Program-made: the position numbers and the translations under genes
The notes under the pieces: model-generated
Database searches by the model: none
Told to the model about the DNA's origin: nothing
What the model saw: only the letters and a program-made list of their open reading frames with translations
Assembly (NCBI RefSeq): GCF_005877885.1
Contig: NZ_VCHY01000012.1
Coordinates: forward strand, 86,791-150,790
Origin: Labilibacter sediminis
GTDB taxonomy: Bacteria > Bacteroidota > Bacteroidia > Bacteroidales > Marinilabiliaceae
DNA: 64,000 bases
Direction: 5' to 3'
Part shown: positions 25,913 through 35,275 of the stretch, one piece after another
Numbering within the stretch: the first letter of the stretch is position 1
Layout: the number at the start of each line of letters is the position of its first letter

Positions 25913-26971
25913 CTACTTAAGTGCTTCTTTTTGAAATTCTTTTATTCTTTGTTCCTCTGATTTTTGACAGACCATAAAAACACCATTTGCTTCGGTTACA
26001 ATACAATCTTTTAAACCTTGCAACACCACTTTTCGGCCATCGGGTATGGTGATAATATTGTTTTCACAGTCGTAGGTTTTCACTGCATCTCCAACCACCG
26101 AGTTTCCCTGCTCATCACGTTCTCGTTTCTCCCACAAACTTCCCCAGGTTCCTAAATCTGACCAACCAAAATCTGCCGGCATCACATAGATATTTTCTGC
26201 ATGCTCCATAATTCCATAATCAATGGAAATATTATCACACAAAGGAAACTGCTCGTCGATAAACTCTTGTTCTTCTTTTGTATAATAATATTTTTCTCCC
26301 GCCTTAAAAATCTCAGCAACTTTGGGTAAGTAACTTTCAAGAGATTTCAAGATACTTTTTGCTGACCATAAAAAGATACCTGCATTCCAAAAATAATTAC
26401 CTTCTGACAAATAAGCTTCAGCTGTCTTTAAGTCGGGTTTCTCTTTAAAAGCGGATACCTTATTGATTCCATTAGCTGCATGTTCTTGTCCTGCCTGAAT
26501 ATAGCCATAACCCGTTTCCGGCCGATGAGGTTGAATACCTAATGTTAGCAGCGCATCGTTTGTTGCCACATAATCCAAACCCTCTGTAACCACTTTCTGA
26601 AACTCGGCTTCATTAGTAATTAAATGATCAGATGGAGCTACAACAATATTCGCATCCGGATTCTTTTGATGAATTTTATAAGATGCATAAGCAATACAAG
26701 GGGCTGTATTACGCATACAAGGCTCCATCAGTATTTGCTCATCCTTAATTTCCGGTAATTGATCATGAATAATGGCCTTATACTTTTTACCCGTTACAAT
26801 ATATACATTTTCAACAGGTACGATTCCATCCAAACGTTTAATGGTTTGCTGAATCATGGTCTTCCCTGTTCCCAATATATCCAAAAATTGTTTGGGCGTT
26901 TCTGGTGTACTCATAGGCCAAAAGCGTGACCCAATTCCTCCGGCCATGATGATTAGGTAGTTGTTGCTCAT
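25913..26971 (-). CDS. manC: Mannose-1-phosphate guanylyltransferase
   Basis: Makes GDP-mannose from mannose 1-phosphate and GTP, the precursor for the fcl/gmd pathway next to it. It has 352 residues and only the nucleotidyltransferase part: GGIGSRFWPMSTPETPKQF is the pyrophosphorylase loop, VVAPSDH the metal-binding Asp region, and FKEKPD the sugar-binding motif. The C-terminal isomerase (PMI) domain of the longer bifunctional ManC is absent, as is usual in Bacteroidota. Last gene of the gmd-(four-helix)-fcl-manC unit. Confidence 0.95.
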   Translation of the reverse strand: MSNNYLIIMAGGIGSRFWPMSTPETPKQFLDILGTGKTMIQQTIKRLDGIVPVENVYIVTGKKYKAIIHDQLPEIKDEQILMEPCMRNTAPCIAYASYKIHQKNPDANIVVAPSDHLITNEAEFQKVVTEGLDYVATNDALLTLGIQPHRPETGYGYIQAGQEHAANGINKVSAFKEKPDLKTAEAYLSEGNYFWNAGIFLWSAKSILKSLESYLPKVAEIFKAGEKYYYTKEEQEFIDEQFPLCDNISIDYGIMEHAENIYVMPADFGWSDLGTWGSLWEKRERDEQGNSVVGDAVKTYDCENNIITIPDGRKVVLQGLKDCIVTEANGVFMVCQKSEEQRIKEFQKEALK

Positions 26972-27046
26972 ATGTTTCTTTTAAGAGGTGAGTGATGAGA
27001 AGTGAGAGATGAGTTTTTCTCTCCGCCCACTTCTCTCCTCTCATAT

Positions 27047-28132
27047 CTATTTCGTATACCAACTATACATCTTCTCAATTCCTTCTTCAATATCAATCTG
27101 GTGATGCCAGCCTAGTTCATGAATTTTTGACGGATCCGTAAGTTTACGCATCGTACCATCCGGTTTATCAGCATTGAAATACAATTCACCTTCAAAACCA
27201 ACTTTCTCTTTAATGGTTTCTGCTAAACTTCTAATTGAAACTTCTTTTCCTGTACCAATATTGATATGTGTATTGATAATTTCTTTATCATTGGTATATG
27301 TATCTTTAAAATCTATCTTCTCCATAGCATACACACATGCTGCTGCCATCTCCTCCGACCACAGAAACTCACGCATTGGTTTACCTGTTCCCCATATCTC
27401 AATAGAAACATGCGAATTGGACGAATTTATGCGAATGCCGTATTTGTTTAATATGCTTAGGATCTCTTCTTCTGAATTACTGCCATTGACACCTTCAATC
27501 GGATTCTTATCCAGATCTGCTCGTAAGGCTGTCCAGTCGTTATCTTGTAAGCATTTGCCCAAGTGGTTTTTACGAATCAAGGCAGGCAATACATGAGATT
27601 TCTCCAAATCAAAGTTATCATTTGGACCATACAGATTAGTTGGCATCACCGAGATAAAATTAGTCCCATACTGAATATTGTATGACTCACACATTTTAAT
27701 ACCTGCAATCTTAGCAATAGCGTAGGGCTCATTGGTATATTCCAATGGTGAAGTCAATAAACAATCTTCTTTCATTGGTTGTGGCGTATTCTTCGGATAG
27801 ATACAAGTTGATCCTAAAAATAGCAACTTCTTCACACTGTGCTTATAAGCATTGTGAATCACATTATTCTGAATCATCAGGTTCTCGTAAATAAACTGAC
27901 CTCGATACGTATTGTTGGCAATGATACCTCCTACTTTAGCCGCTGCTAAAATAACATACTCTGGTTTCTCTTCTTCAAAAAACTGATTAACAGCTTCTGC
28001 ATCCATGAGGTTTAACTCACTGATGGTGCGGCCAACCAAATTAGTATAGCCTTTATTTTGCAAGGTCTTCCAAAGGGCAGAACCTACTAACCCTTTATGA
28101 CCTGCTATATAAACTTTTGAATTTTTATCCAT
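27047..28132 (-). CDS. fcl: GDP-L-fucose synthase
   Basis: Bifunctional epimerase/reductase converting GDP-4-keto-6-deoxymannose to GDP-L-fucose with NADPH. Extended SDR fold: [11 protein letters not shown] near the N-terminus, LGSTCIYP, and the YAIAKIAG catalytic Tyr/Lys motif. At 361 residues it is longer than the roughly 320-residue enterobacterial enzyme owing to an insertion around residues 190-240, a feature of the Bacteroides-type enzyme. It lies between manC and the four-helix gene, with purine-rich GAGATGAG-like spacer sequence on both sides. Confidence 0.95.
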   Translation of the reverse strand: MDKNSKVYIAGHKGLVGSALWKTLQNKGYTNLVGRTISELNLMDAEAVNQFFEEEKPEYVILAAAKVGGIIANNTYRGQFIYENLMIQNNVIHNAYKHSVKKLLFLGSTCIYPKNTPQPMKEDCLLTSPLEYTNEPYAIAKIAGIKMCESYNIQYGTNFISVMPTNLYGPNDNFDLEKSHVLPALIRKNHLGKCLQDNDWTALRADLDKNPIEGVNGSNSEEEILSILNKYGIRINSSNSHVSIEIWGTGKPMREFLWSEEMAAACVYAMEKIDFKDTYTNDKEIINTHINIGTGKEVSIRSLAETIKEKVGFEGELYFNADKPDGTMRKLTDPSKIHELGWHHQIDIEEGIEKMYSWYTK

Positions 28133-28179
28133 GATTCACTATTAAGAGGTGAGAAATGAGAGTTGAGTAATGAGAAGTT

Positions 28180-28557
28180 TTATTTACAGAACTTGTGATA
28201 ATTATTAATCATTGAGATTAACATCTTTCTGACTTCCTCATATTGTAACATTAGATCATTAAAAGTATCTATACTTATATATTTACAATCTAATGAATAA
28301 TTTAACCAAGTCTCTGTCTCAAACTCTTCACCTAAACAATCAGTTAATTTGTTAATAAAAACTTTCTCATATCTACGCTTTGCCCAAGCTTCGGCCAAAT
28401 TTGCGCAAATTGAACGCGATGAGCGTCTAATTTGATCCACTAAAGAGTATTTTTCTTCTTTTGGAAATTCTCTGCTTAAAAGAAAAATATTCATAGAGAT
28501 CTTATAAGCCTTTTGATAAACAATTAAGTCTCGGAAACTATTAATCTGTCCCATCAT
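28180..28557 (-). CDS. Four-helix-bundle protein (23S rRNA IVS family)
   Basis: A 125-residue member of the S23/four-helix-bundle family first found in 23S rRNA intervening sequences and common as single genes in Bacteroidota polysaccharide loci. Recognisable stretches are FRDLIVYQKAYKIS, FPKEEKYSLVDQIRRSSRSICANLAEAW and KRRYEKVFINKL. The family is known to form a pentameric helical bundle; its role is unknown. It is inserted between gmd and fcl and flanked by GAG/ATGAG-rich spacer repeats. Start could be Met1 or Met2. Confidence 0.85.
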   Translation of the reverse strand: MMGQINSFRDLIVYQKAYKISMNIFLLSREFPKEEKYSLVDQIRRSSRSICANLAEAWAKRRYEKVFINKLTDCLGEEFETETWLNYSLDCKYISIDTFNDLMLQYEEVRKMLISMINNYHKFCK

Positions 28558-28607
28558 CTAGGTTTATTATAAAGCTCACATCTCATCGCTCTTCACTCTT
28601 CTCTATA

Positions 28608-29723
28608 TTACTCGAAATAATTTAAGGTTTCATATCCTCCATCTCGAAGGTACTTATCCTTCTGCATCAGCTTTACATCCGACTGCATCATATCTTTAAC
28701 CAATCCGGCTAAATCATATTCAGGTTCCCAACCTAATTTTGTTTTCGATTTGGTTGGATCTCCAATCAACAACTCTACCTCAGTAGGACGGTAATAAGCC
28801 GGATCTACTCTCACAACTTCTGTTCCAATCGCTAACTGGAATTCAGGATTCGAACAGTTTTTAATCACAGCAACTTCTTGTTCGCCTTCACCTTTAAACT
28901 CAAGCTCAATACCCACTTCCATAAACGCCATTTTTACAAAGTCACGCACTGTTGTTGTTACTCCTGTCGCAATCACATAATCTTCTGGCTGCTCTTGTTG
29001 AAGAATCAACCACATGGCTTTAATATAGTCTTTGGCATGTCCCCAGTCACGCTTAGCATCCATATTACCCAGGTACAAACAATCCTGCATACCCAATGCA
29101 ATTTTGGATACCGCACGTGTAATCTTACGGGTCACAAAAGTTTCTCCACGTAATGGACTCTCGTGATTAAACAGAATCCCATTACAGGCATACATATTAT
29201 AAGCCTCACGATAATTTACTGTAATCCAATAAGCATACATCTTAGCTACAGCATAAGGTGAACGTGGATAGAACGGTGTTGTTTCTTTCTGTGGTACTTC
29301 TTGTACCAAACCATACAACTCTGAAGTGGATGCCTGATAAACTCTAGTTTTCTCAGTTAAGCCTAACAAGCGAATAGCCTCCAAAATACGTAAAGTACCT
29401 AAACCGTCTGCATTAGCCGTATATTCAGGGGTATCAAAGCTCACTTTTACATGACTCATGGCCGCCAGGTTATAAATCTCATCCGGCTGTACCTCCTGAA
29501 TAATACGTGTCAGGTTCATCGAATCCGTTAAATCACCGTAATGAAGAATTAAATTACGATTCTCCACATGCGGATCCTGATACAAATGATCAATCCTATC
29601 AGTATTAAATAATGAGGAACGACGTTTGATCCCATGAACGACATATCCTTTTTTTAATAAAAATTCGGCAAGGTAAGCGCCGTCTTGACCGGTAATCCCG
29701 GTTATTAGTGCAATTTTAGACAT
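28608..29723 (-). CDS. gmd: GDP-mannose 4,6-dehydratase
   Basis: First committed enzyme to GDP-L-fucose or GDP-rhamnose: oxidises and dehydrates GDP-mannose to GDP-4-keto-6-deoxymannose using bound NADP. A 371-residue extended SDR with [16 protein letters not shown] at the cofactor loop, STSELYG, and the [10 protein letters not shown] catalytic motif. Normal length. First gene of the gmd to manC unit, with the rfbB terminator about 50 bp upstream. Confidence 0.97.
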   Translation of the reverse strand: MSKIALITGITGQDGAYLAEFLLKKGYVVHGIKRRSSLFNTDRIDHLYQDPHVENRNLILHYGDLTDSMNLTRIIQEVQPDEIYNLAAMSHVKVSFDTPEYTANADGLGTLRILEAIRLLGLTEKTRVYQASTSELYGLVQEVPQKETTPFYPRSPYAVAKMYAYWITVNYREAYNMYACNGILFNHESPLRGETFVTRKITRAVSKIALGMQDCLYLGNMDAKRDWGHAKDYIKAMWLILQQEQPEDYVIATGVTTTVRDFVKMAFMEVGIELEFKGEGEQEVAVIKNCSNPEFQLAIGTEVVRVDPAYYRPTEVELLIGDPTKSKTKLGWEPEYDLAGLVKDMMQSDVKLMQKDKYLRDGGYETLNYFE

Positions 29724-29775
29724 GACTATCTTTTATGTATAAACTTGAATAAAAATAGACAATTAATGATTAATT

Positions 29776-29810
29776 AAAAACCCATTATCAAATATGATAA
29801 TGGGTTTTTA
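29776..29810 (-). terminator. Strong terminator after rfbB
   Basis: A perfect 15-bp stem (AAAAACCCATTATCA and its inverse) with a 4-nt loop, ending in a T-run on both strands. It separates the large rfb/glycosyltransferase unit from the gmd-fcl-manC unit. Confidence 0.92.
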
Positions 29811-29830
29811 ATTTGAATTCTATTATTATT

Positions 29831-30838
29831 TTATCTCTTTAAATACCAATCAATGGTTTTTACAATCCCTGTTTCAAAATTTTCATCAGCCTTCCACCCT
29901 AATTCTCTTTCAATCTTTGTCGCATCTATAGCATACCTTCTGTCATGACCTGCCCTATCTTTTACAAAAGTAATTAGGTCTTTATATGAAGAACCATCTT
30001 CTCTTGGTGATTTTTTATCTAAGACAGAACAAATATGATTTACAATAAATAAATTATCCCTTTCATTTCTACCACCGATGTTATAAGTCTCTCCTGCTTT
30101 TCCTTTGTGAAACACTAAGTCAATTCCAGTACAATGGTCCAGCACATACAACCAATCTCTGACGTTCTTCCCATCCCCATATATTGGTATGTTCTCACCA
30201 GCTAATGCTTTTCTGATGATGGTTGGAATCAACTTTTCATTATGCTGTTTAGGTCCATAATTATTACTACAATTACTTGTCGTTACATCCATACCATATG
30301 TATGAAAATAAGCCCTTACCAACAAATCAGAGCTTGCTTTGGAAGATGAGTAAGGACTGTTAGGTGCGTATGGTGTATCTTCTCTGAATAAGCCTGTTTC
30401 GCCTAAAGTTCCATATACTTCATCAGTAGAAATATGGTGAAAGCGACACCCCTCATAGCCTTCCTTATACTTAAATGGCGCCTCCATCCAATAATTACGG
30501 GCAACATCCAGCAAAGTAAAGGTTCCATTTACATTGGTTTTTATAAAGACCTCCGGTCCTTCGATCGAATTATCTACATGACTCTCTGCTGCAAAGTGAA
30601 TGACACCTTGTATATCGTATTTATGAAATAAATACTCAATCAACTCCCTATTACAAATATCTCCCTGAACAAACTCATAATTTTCAGCACCATCAACATC
30701 TGTCAAATTTGACAAATCACCGGCATAGGTTAACTTATCAAGATTTATGATTTTGTAATCAGGATATTTCTCCACAAAATAAGGAACAAAGTTGGCTCCA
30801 ATAAAACCTGCTCCTCCGGTTACTAATATAGATTTCAT
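29831..30838 (-). CDS. rfbB: dTDP-glucose 4,6-dehydratase
   Basis: Second step of dTDP-deoxysugar synthesis: dTDP-glucose to dTDP-4-keto-6-deoxyglucose. Extended SDR of 335 residues with TGGAGFIGANFV, HFAAESHVDNS, HISTDEVYG and the catalytic YSSSKASSD. The order rfbA-rfbC-rfbB on the minus strand gives a compact set, with 9 bp to rfbC. No rfbD is present, so the final sugar may not be rhamnose unless RfbD is encoded elsewhere. Confidence 0.97.
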   Translation of the reverse strand: MKSILVTGGAGFIGANFVPYFVEKYPDYKIINLDKLTYAGDLSNLTDVDGAENYEFVQGDICNRELIEYLFHKYDIQGVIHFAAESHVDNSIEGPEVFIKTNVNGTFTLLDVARNYWMEAPFKYKEGYEGCRFHHISTDEVYGTLGETGLFREDTPYAPNSPYSSSKASSDLLVRAYFHTYGMDVTTSNCSNNYGPKQHNEKLIPTIIRKALAGENIPIYGDGKNVRDWLYVLDHCTGIDLVFHKGKAGETYNIGGRNERDNLFIVNHICSVLDKKSPREDGSSYKDLITFVKDRAGHDRRYAIDATKIERELGWKADENFETGIVKTIDWYLKR

Positions 30839-30847
30839 TTTAAAAGC

Positions 30848-31396
30848 TTAAAACGGGATTTCTGTTTCTGATAATTTCTTTAACACTTTATCTTTCTCCG
30901 ACAATAAGATAGAATCATGATCAATCTTCCAGTCAATATCTAATTCCGGATCATCCCAAGCAATGCCTGCATCATGATCCGGTGCATACCAGTTATCAAC
31001 CTTATACTGAAAAATAGCTGATTTACTTAACACAACAAACCCATGAGCAAAACCTCGAGGTACAAAAAATTGTCGTTTATTCTCATCTGAAAGTTCTACT
31101 GAAACATGCTTCCCAAAAGTAGGAGAACCTTTACGAATATCAACTGCAACATCAAGTACCTTTCCTTCAATACATCTCACCAGCTTTGCCTGATCAAAAG
31201 GAGGTCGCTGAAAATGCAAACCTCTTAATACACCAAAACTTGATCTTGACTCATTATCCTGAACAAATTCAATTTCACGAACATTCTCAGCGAATCTTTT
31301 GTAATTGAATGACTCAAAAAAGTATCCTCTTGAATCCCCAAAAACCTTTGGCTCTATTATTACTAATCCTTCAATATCTGTTTTTACAAACTGCAT
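30848..31396 (-). CDS. rfbC: dTDP-4-dehydrorhamnose 3,5-epimerase
   Basis: Cupin-fold epimerase acting on dTDP-4-keto-6-deoxyglucose at C3 and C5. 182 residues, standard length. Visible motifs: GYFFESFN, QDNESRSSFGVLRGLHFQ with the catalytic His, and VPRGFAHGFVVLS. It lies 2 bp downstream of rfbA. Its presence argues for an L-configured product (L-rhamnose type) and against a C3-only epimerised sugar. Confidence 0.97.
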   Translation of the reverse strand: MQFVKTDIEGLVIIEPKVFGDSRGYFFESFNYKRFAENVREIEFVQDNESRSSFGVLRGLHFQRPPFDQAKLVRCIEGKVLDVAVDIRKGSPTFGKHVSVELSDENKRQFFVPRGFAHGFVVLSKSAIFQYKVDNWYAPDHDAGIAWDDPELDIDWKIDHDSILLSEKDKVLKKLSETEIPF

Positions 31397-31398
31397 AT

Positions 31399-32274
31399 CT
31401 ATCTTTCTGCTATTGACAATAAATATTGTCCGTATTGATTTTTACTTAACTTATTTCCCTGTTTTATCAACTGCTCTCGGTCAATCCAACCTTGGTTATA
31501 AGCAATTTCTTCCGGGCATGCAACCTTTAAACCAATTCTTTTTTCCAATGTCTCTATAAAATGACTGGCTTCCAATAAAGATTCATGTGTTCCAGTATCT
31601 AACCAGGCAAATCCACGGCCCATTAATTCGACCTTTAGTCTATTCTCGTCAAGGTATTCCTGATTTACAGTAGTGATTTCAAGTTCTCCTCGATCACTTG
31701 GTTTTATGGTTTGAGCAACTTTTACAACATCATTCGGATAGAAGTACAATCCAACCACAGCATAGTTCGACTTTGGTTTTTCAGGTTTTTCCTCTATTGT
31801 AGTCACACTTCCTTCCTTGTCAAACGTACACACACCATAACGCTCAGGATCACTTACCCAATAACCAAATACAGCTGCTTTATTTTCATTTGACACTGTT
31901 TTTACAGCATTACATAAAAGCTCAACAAATCCATGTCCGTAGAAAATATTATCGCCTAGCACTAAACATACATCATCATCTCCAATAAATTCCTTGCCCA
32001 AAATAAAGGCTTGGGCTAAGCCGTCCGGAGAAGGCTGTACTACATATTTCAATTGAATCCCCCATTGACTGCCATTTCCCAGCAATCTTTTAAAACCGCT
32101 TTGATCTTCCGGGGTAGTAATGATTAATATTTCTCTTATACCTGCAAGCATGAGTACAGATAAGGGGTAATATATCATTGGCTTATCAAAAACTGGTAAA
32201 AGTTGTTTTGATGTGGCTAATGTGATAGGGTGTAAACGTGTGCCTGAGCCTCCGGCTAGTATGATGCCTTTCAT
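31399..32274 (-). CDS. rfbA: Glucose-1-phosphate thymidylyltransferase
   Basis: Makes dTDP-glucose from dTTP and glucose 1-phosphate. 291 residues, with the pyrophosphorylase N-terminus [17 protein letters not shown], the [10 protein letters not shown] metal site and the [13 protein letters not shown] sugar-binding region. Complete. Located 14 bp after the glycosyltransferase gene upstream, so probably within the same long transcript. Confidence 0.98.
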   Translation of the reverse strand: MKGIILAGGSGTRLHPITLATSKQLLPVFDKPMIYYPLSVLMLAGIREILIITTPEDQSGFKRLLGNGSQWGIQLKYVVQPSPDGLAQAFILGKEFIGDDDVCLVLGDNIFYGHGFVELLCNAVKTVSNENKAAVFGYWVSDPERYGVCTFDKEGSVTTIEEKPEKPKSNYAVVGLYFYPNDVVKVAQTIKPSDRGELEITTVNQEYLDENRLKVELMGRGFAWLDTGTHESLLEASHFIETLEKRIGLKVACPEEIAYNQGWIDREQLIKQGNKLSKNQYGQYLLSIAER

Positions 32275-32288
32275 AAAAAGAGGTATAA

Positions 32289-33389
32289 CTAGTAAGTATT
32301 ATTTATTTTTTCGTACAAAACAAGGGTTTCTTTAGCTATACTTCCCCAATTATATTTCTCTTTAATTAAATTGGAATAGTCTTTAAAAGTTTCTCCCTTT
32401 AGTTTTTCTTTTATTTTTTCGCGAAGATTCTTGCAGTCCCCAACCTTAAAATACTCTGATGACTCCAAATTAACCATTTTGTTGGCAGGTATATCGCTAA
32501 CAAGAACATTTAATCCAAACGACAAAGCTTCTAATAAGGCAATTGGTAATCCCTCATGATAGGATGGTAAAACAAATAATTTGGCATTACCAAAAATGGT
32601 TCTTAATTCATCACCTGACTTGAATCCAGTTAAGGTAGTGTTACTTTCTGCAGCTTGTAATTTTAATTTTTTACTATATTCTGATTCATGATCGGCATCT
32701 CCTACAATAACCAATTTCGCATCTATATTCATACCTGCATAAGCCTCAATTAAATCATGAAAACCCTTTTCAGGGACAAAACGACCAACTGCAACAATAT
32801 ATTCATCAGACTTTAAACTATAGTATTCCAACAAAGAATTATTTTGTGGTACCATTTCTATATTCACTCCATTATAAATCAAGGCAGTCTTTGCTTTCTG
32901 ATATCTGCTTTTAACTATCTCATCAATCACTTTAGATATAACTATTACTTTATTTGCAAATCTGATACCTAAGTATTCTCCAAGCTTAAGTATTGATTTT
33001 GCAAGCCTATTCCATTTCTGTCGATCATAATCTGGCCCATGGTGAGTCATTACAACCTTTAAGCCCAACAACCTGGCAAACGGAATCATTATAGCCGGCC
33101 CAATAGCATGCACATGCAGCAAATCAGCTTTTACCTTCTTGGCATATATAACAGCTAAAAAAGTATGAATAATTGCCTCCAAGCTTTTTTGTTTTGGTGT
33201 CCATATATCTTTCAATTTAACACCTTTATATACTGAGCGAACAGGTGATTCTTCAACATACGCCTTACGCCGAATTAAAATAATCTCGTGCCCCAAATTA
33301 ACTATTCTGGGATATAATTCCTGACAATGTGTTTCAACCCCACCCAATATATTTGGAATACCCCTGGTTCCGGTAACTACAATCTTCAT
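32289..33389 (-). CDS. Glycosyltransferase, GT4-like
   Basis: GT-B retaining glycosyltransferase of 366 residues. N-terminus [19 protein letters not shown] resembles Cps2F/rhamnosyltransferase-like GT4 proteins (family-level only). The C-terminal donor site has [17 protein letters not shown] and the EX7E-type [18 protein letters not shown]. Its stop codon abuts or overlaps the start of rfbA's upstream spacer by 14 bp, and its start shares one base with the stop of the FNR-like gene upstream. Next to rfbA/B/C it may use a dTDP-deoxysugar, which is inference. Confidence 0.92.
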   Translation of the reverse strand: MKIVVTGTRGIPNILGGVETHCQELYPRIVNLGHEIILIRRKAYVEESPVRSVYKGVKLKDIWTPKQKSLEAIIHTFLAVIYAKKVKADLLHVHAIGPAIMIPFARLLGLKVVMTHHGPDYDRQKWNRLAKSILKLGEYLGIRFANKVIVISKVIDEIVKSRYQKAKTALIYNGVNIEMVPQNNSLLEYYSLKSDEYIVAVGRFVPEKGFHDLIEAYAGMNIDAKLVIVGDADHESEYSKKLKLQAAESNTTLTGFKSGDELRTIFGNAKLFVLPSYHEGLPIALLEALSFGLNVLVSDIPANKMVNLESSEYFKVGDCKNLREKIKEKLKGETFKDYSNLIKEKYNWGSIAKETLVLYEKINNTY

Positions 33390-34027
33390 TAGAAATAGCC
33401 TTCTGTTTTAATTTTATCTCGCTTAACACCCTTATCTTCCAATAATTCATAAACCTCATCCAACATCTCATAACTTCCACAAATGTAAAAATAGTCAAAT
33501 TGATCAACTTTAATATTCTTCATAGCCTTGGTGACTCTTCCCATCACATCTCCTTCCTCCGTTCGGCTTGTACATAAAGTGATGCTTTCGCTATTGTAAA
33601 AGTTTAAATCATAGGCTTCGCTTAAGTCTTTAACTCCATGGTACAGATGGTAATTTAAATTCGGATAAGATTCAATGAATGAATGAAACGGAGCAATGCC
33701 CGTTCCGGTGGCAATTAAACAAAGCTTTTCTCCATTATAATTATCTGGCAGACAAAAATAACCTCTTGGTTTGCCTACCTTTATTTCGTTACCTGGTTTT
33801 AATCGTTTTAGTTTAGGTGTGACTAGTCCATTGGGAATTTCTTTAACCAATATTTCCAGGTAATCTTTTCCTACACCATTATATATCGAGTAAGGGCGAT
33901 TCTCATCTCCAGGCAATCCAACAGAAATATGTAAACCTGGCTCAAAATTCTTTCCTTCCCTATTGAATCTTAAAATAAAAGCGGTTTTTGATACCGCTCT
34001 TACATTTAAAACTTTATGAATTTTCAT
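33389..34027 (-). CDS. FNR-type flavin oxidoreductase (ferredoxin/NAD(P)H reductase fold)
   Basis: Protein of about 212 residues with the ferredoxin-NADP-reductase fold. The FAD site RPYSIYN follows a beta-barrel start (about residues 1-90); the NAD(P)-binding half has LIATGTGIAPFHSF and the C-terminal YFYICGSYEMLDEV motif. No 2Fe-2S domain is fused. The longest ORF begins at a TTG at 34051 inside the preceding gene; the ATG at 34027, 13 bp after the radical-SAM stop, fits the family start better. Its tight coupling to a radical-SAM gene suggests it supplies electrons to that enzyme directly or through ferredoxin/flavodoxin. It is unusual in a polysaccharide cluster. Confidence 0.85.
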   Translation of the reverse strand: MKIHKVLNVRAVSKTAFILRFNREGKNFEPGLHISVGLPGDENRPYSIYNGVGKDYLEILVKEIPNGLVTPKLKRLKPGNEIKVGKPRGYFCLPDNYNGEKLCLIATGTGIAPFHSFIESYPNLNYHLYHGVKDLSEAYDLNFYNSESITLCTSRTEEGDVMGRVTKAMKNIKVDQFDYFYICGSYEMLDEVYELLEDKGVKRDKIKTEGYF

Positions 34028-34040
34028 AAAAATACTATAT

Positions 34041-35171
34041 CTATTCTTCAACCAAAGGCAGTGATGGATCAGGTTTTACACCCTTTGTATCTGTATAAGG
34101 TGTCATCCTTGAAAAATCAAGATCTCCCTGACGGGAATCTTGTCCCACATTATAATATGGGATATCATTTACGCAAACAGATTTTCCCAACAATGATTTT
34201 ATCTTGTGCTTCACCACCCACTTAACCGGATGCTTAATATACTTTTTCATCACGGGAGCTGCAGTCCCTACCATCCAACAATTTTTTGGACACTGTCTTA
34301 CTTTATCTCGCACGCTTTGAGCTTGTTCTCCATACCATAGGTCCTCAAACTTATCAAAGTCTTTGATATTTCCCATGCTTTCTTTCCATATCTTATCTTC
34401 CAAACCATTACACGGATAAACATCTCCATAAGGTTCAATAAAGAAATTGGCGGTACCCGCTTCACAAGGCAACATGCGCTTACCTCCATGGATGTAATTA
34501 ATTAATCCCAGGTTAAAGAATGCTCGGAACCAACTCTTGGGGCTATTCTCCTTTAGTAAGTTGTTAATCAACGTCTCAAAATTTTGGGTAACCTCATCTT
34601 TATTGGTCACCACATTATCTTCTTTATGAAAATAATAAGAATTGTGAAAAGAAGCAGTCGCAAACTCCATCTCCATATCCTTGGCCAACCTATACAACCA
34701 AAGCATATCATCTGAATTTTGGTTTGACACCGTAATGCCAAAACCAATATCTTTTACTCCCAGTTCCTTTAGTTTTAATAACAGACGCATTCCTTTATCA
34801 AAACCGCCAACTTTACCCCTTAAATCATCATTACGCTCTGCAAGTCCTTCGATACTTACGCGGATTCCAATATTAGGGAATTTTTTTGCCAGCTTAATAA
34901 TTCGATCATAATGCCAACCGGAAGTTGAAATTACCACCCGAGGAGCTTTCCTAAAAGCTACCTCAACCAGCTCTTCGAGATCTCTACGTTGAAAAGGCTC
35001 ACCTCCGGTAATATTTATAAATTTAAGTTTAGGCAACTTTTCTAAATCTTTGGCAGTAATTTCCTTAGTTTCATCCGATGGATATTGCCATATATTACAC
35101 ATCTTACAACGCATCTGGCACCTATAAGTGGTGATGATCGATACGTCTGTTGGCATTCCTATTTTTTGCAT
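34041..35171 (-). CDS. Radical SAM protein with SPASM-like C-terminus
   Basis: Iron-sulfur enzyme of 376 residues. The radical-SAM cluster is CxxxCxxC at Cys18, Cys22 and Cys25 (TYRCQMRCKMCNIW); the SAM-binding GGEPF follows near residue 56. A Cys-rich SPASM-like region near residues 240-300 has PCEAGTANFFIEPYGDVYPC and CPKNCW, probably for auxiliary Fe-S clusters. Such proteins modify peptides, sugars or lipids; no precursor-peptide gene is adjacent, so a carbohydrate or lipid substrate fits the context. It is followed by the FNR-like reductase and a GT4. Confidence 0.9.
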   Translation of the reverse strand: MQKIGMPTDVSIITTYRCQMRCKMCNIWQYPSDETKEITAKDLEKLPKLKFINITGGEPFQRRDLEELVEVAFRKAPRVVISTSGWHYDRIIKLAKKFPNIGIRVSIEGLAERNDDLRGKVGGFDKGMRLLLKLKELGVKDIGFGITVSNQNSDDMLWLYRLAKDMEMEFATASFHNSYYFHKEDNVVTNKDEVTQNFETLINNLLKENSPKSWFRAFFNLGLINYIHGGKRMLPCEAGTANFFIEPYGDVYPCNGLEDKIWKESMGNIKDFDKFEDLWYGEQAQSVRDKVRQCPKNCWMVGTAAPVMKKYIKHPVKWVVKHKIKSLLGKSVCVNDIPYYNVGQDSRQGDLDFSRMTPYTDTKGVKPDPSLPLVEE

Positions 35172-35275
35172 GTTTCGTTTTTCTAACTATTTTATCTATA
35201 ACTCTTATGAGAACCACAACAACTAAACTCCTCTATTTGTTCATATATTAAAGGCAAGTTAACTCATTTAATATT

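Noticed and set aside
25913..26971. Truncated bifunctional ManC (missing isomerase domain)
   Set aside because: The 352-residue stand-alone guanylyltransferase is the normal form in this phylum.
26838..27062. 74-codon minus-strand ORF overlapping the start of manC
   Set aside because: It is an out-of-frame reading across the manC start and the purine-rich spacer; no support as a gene.
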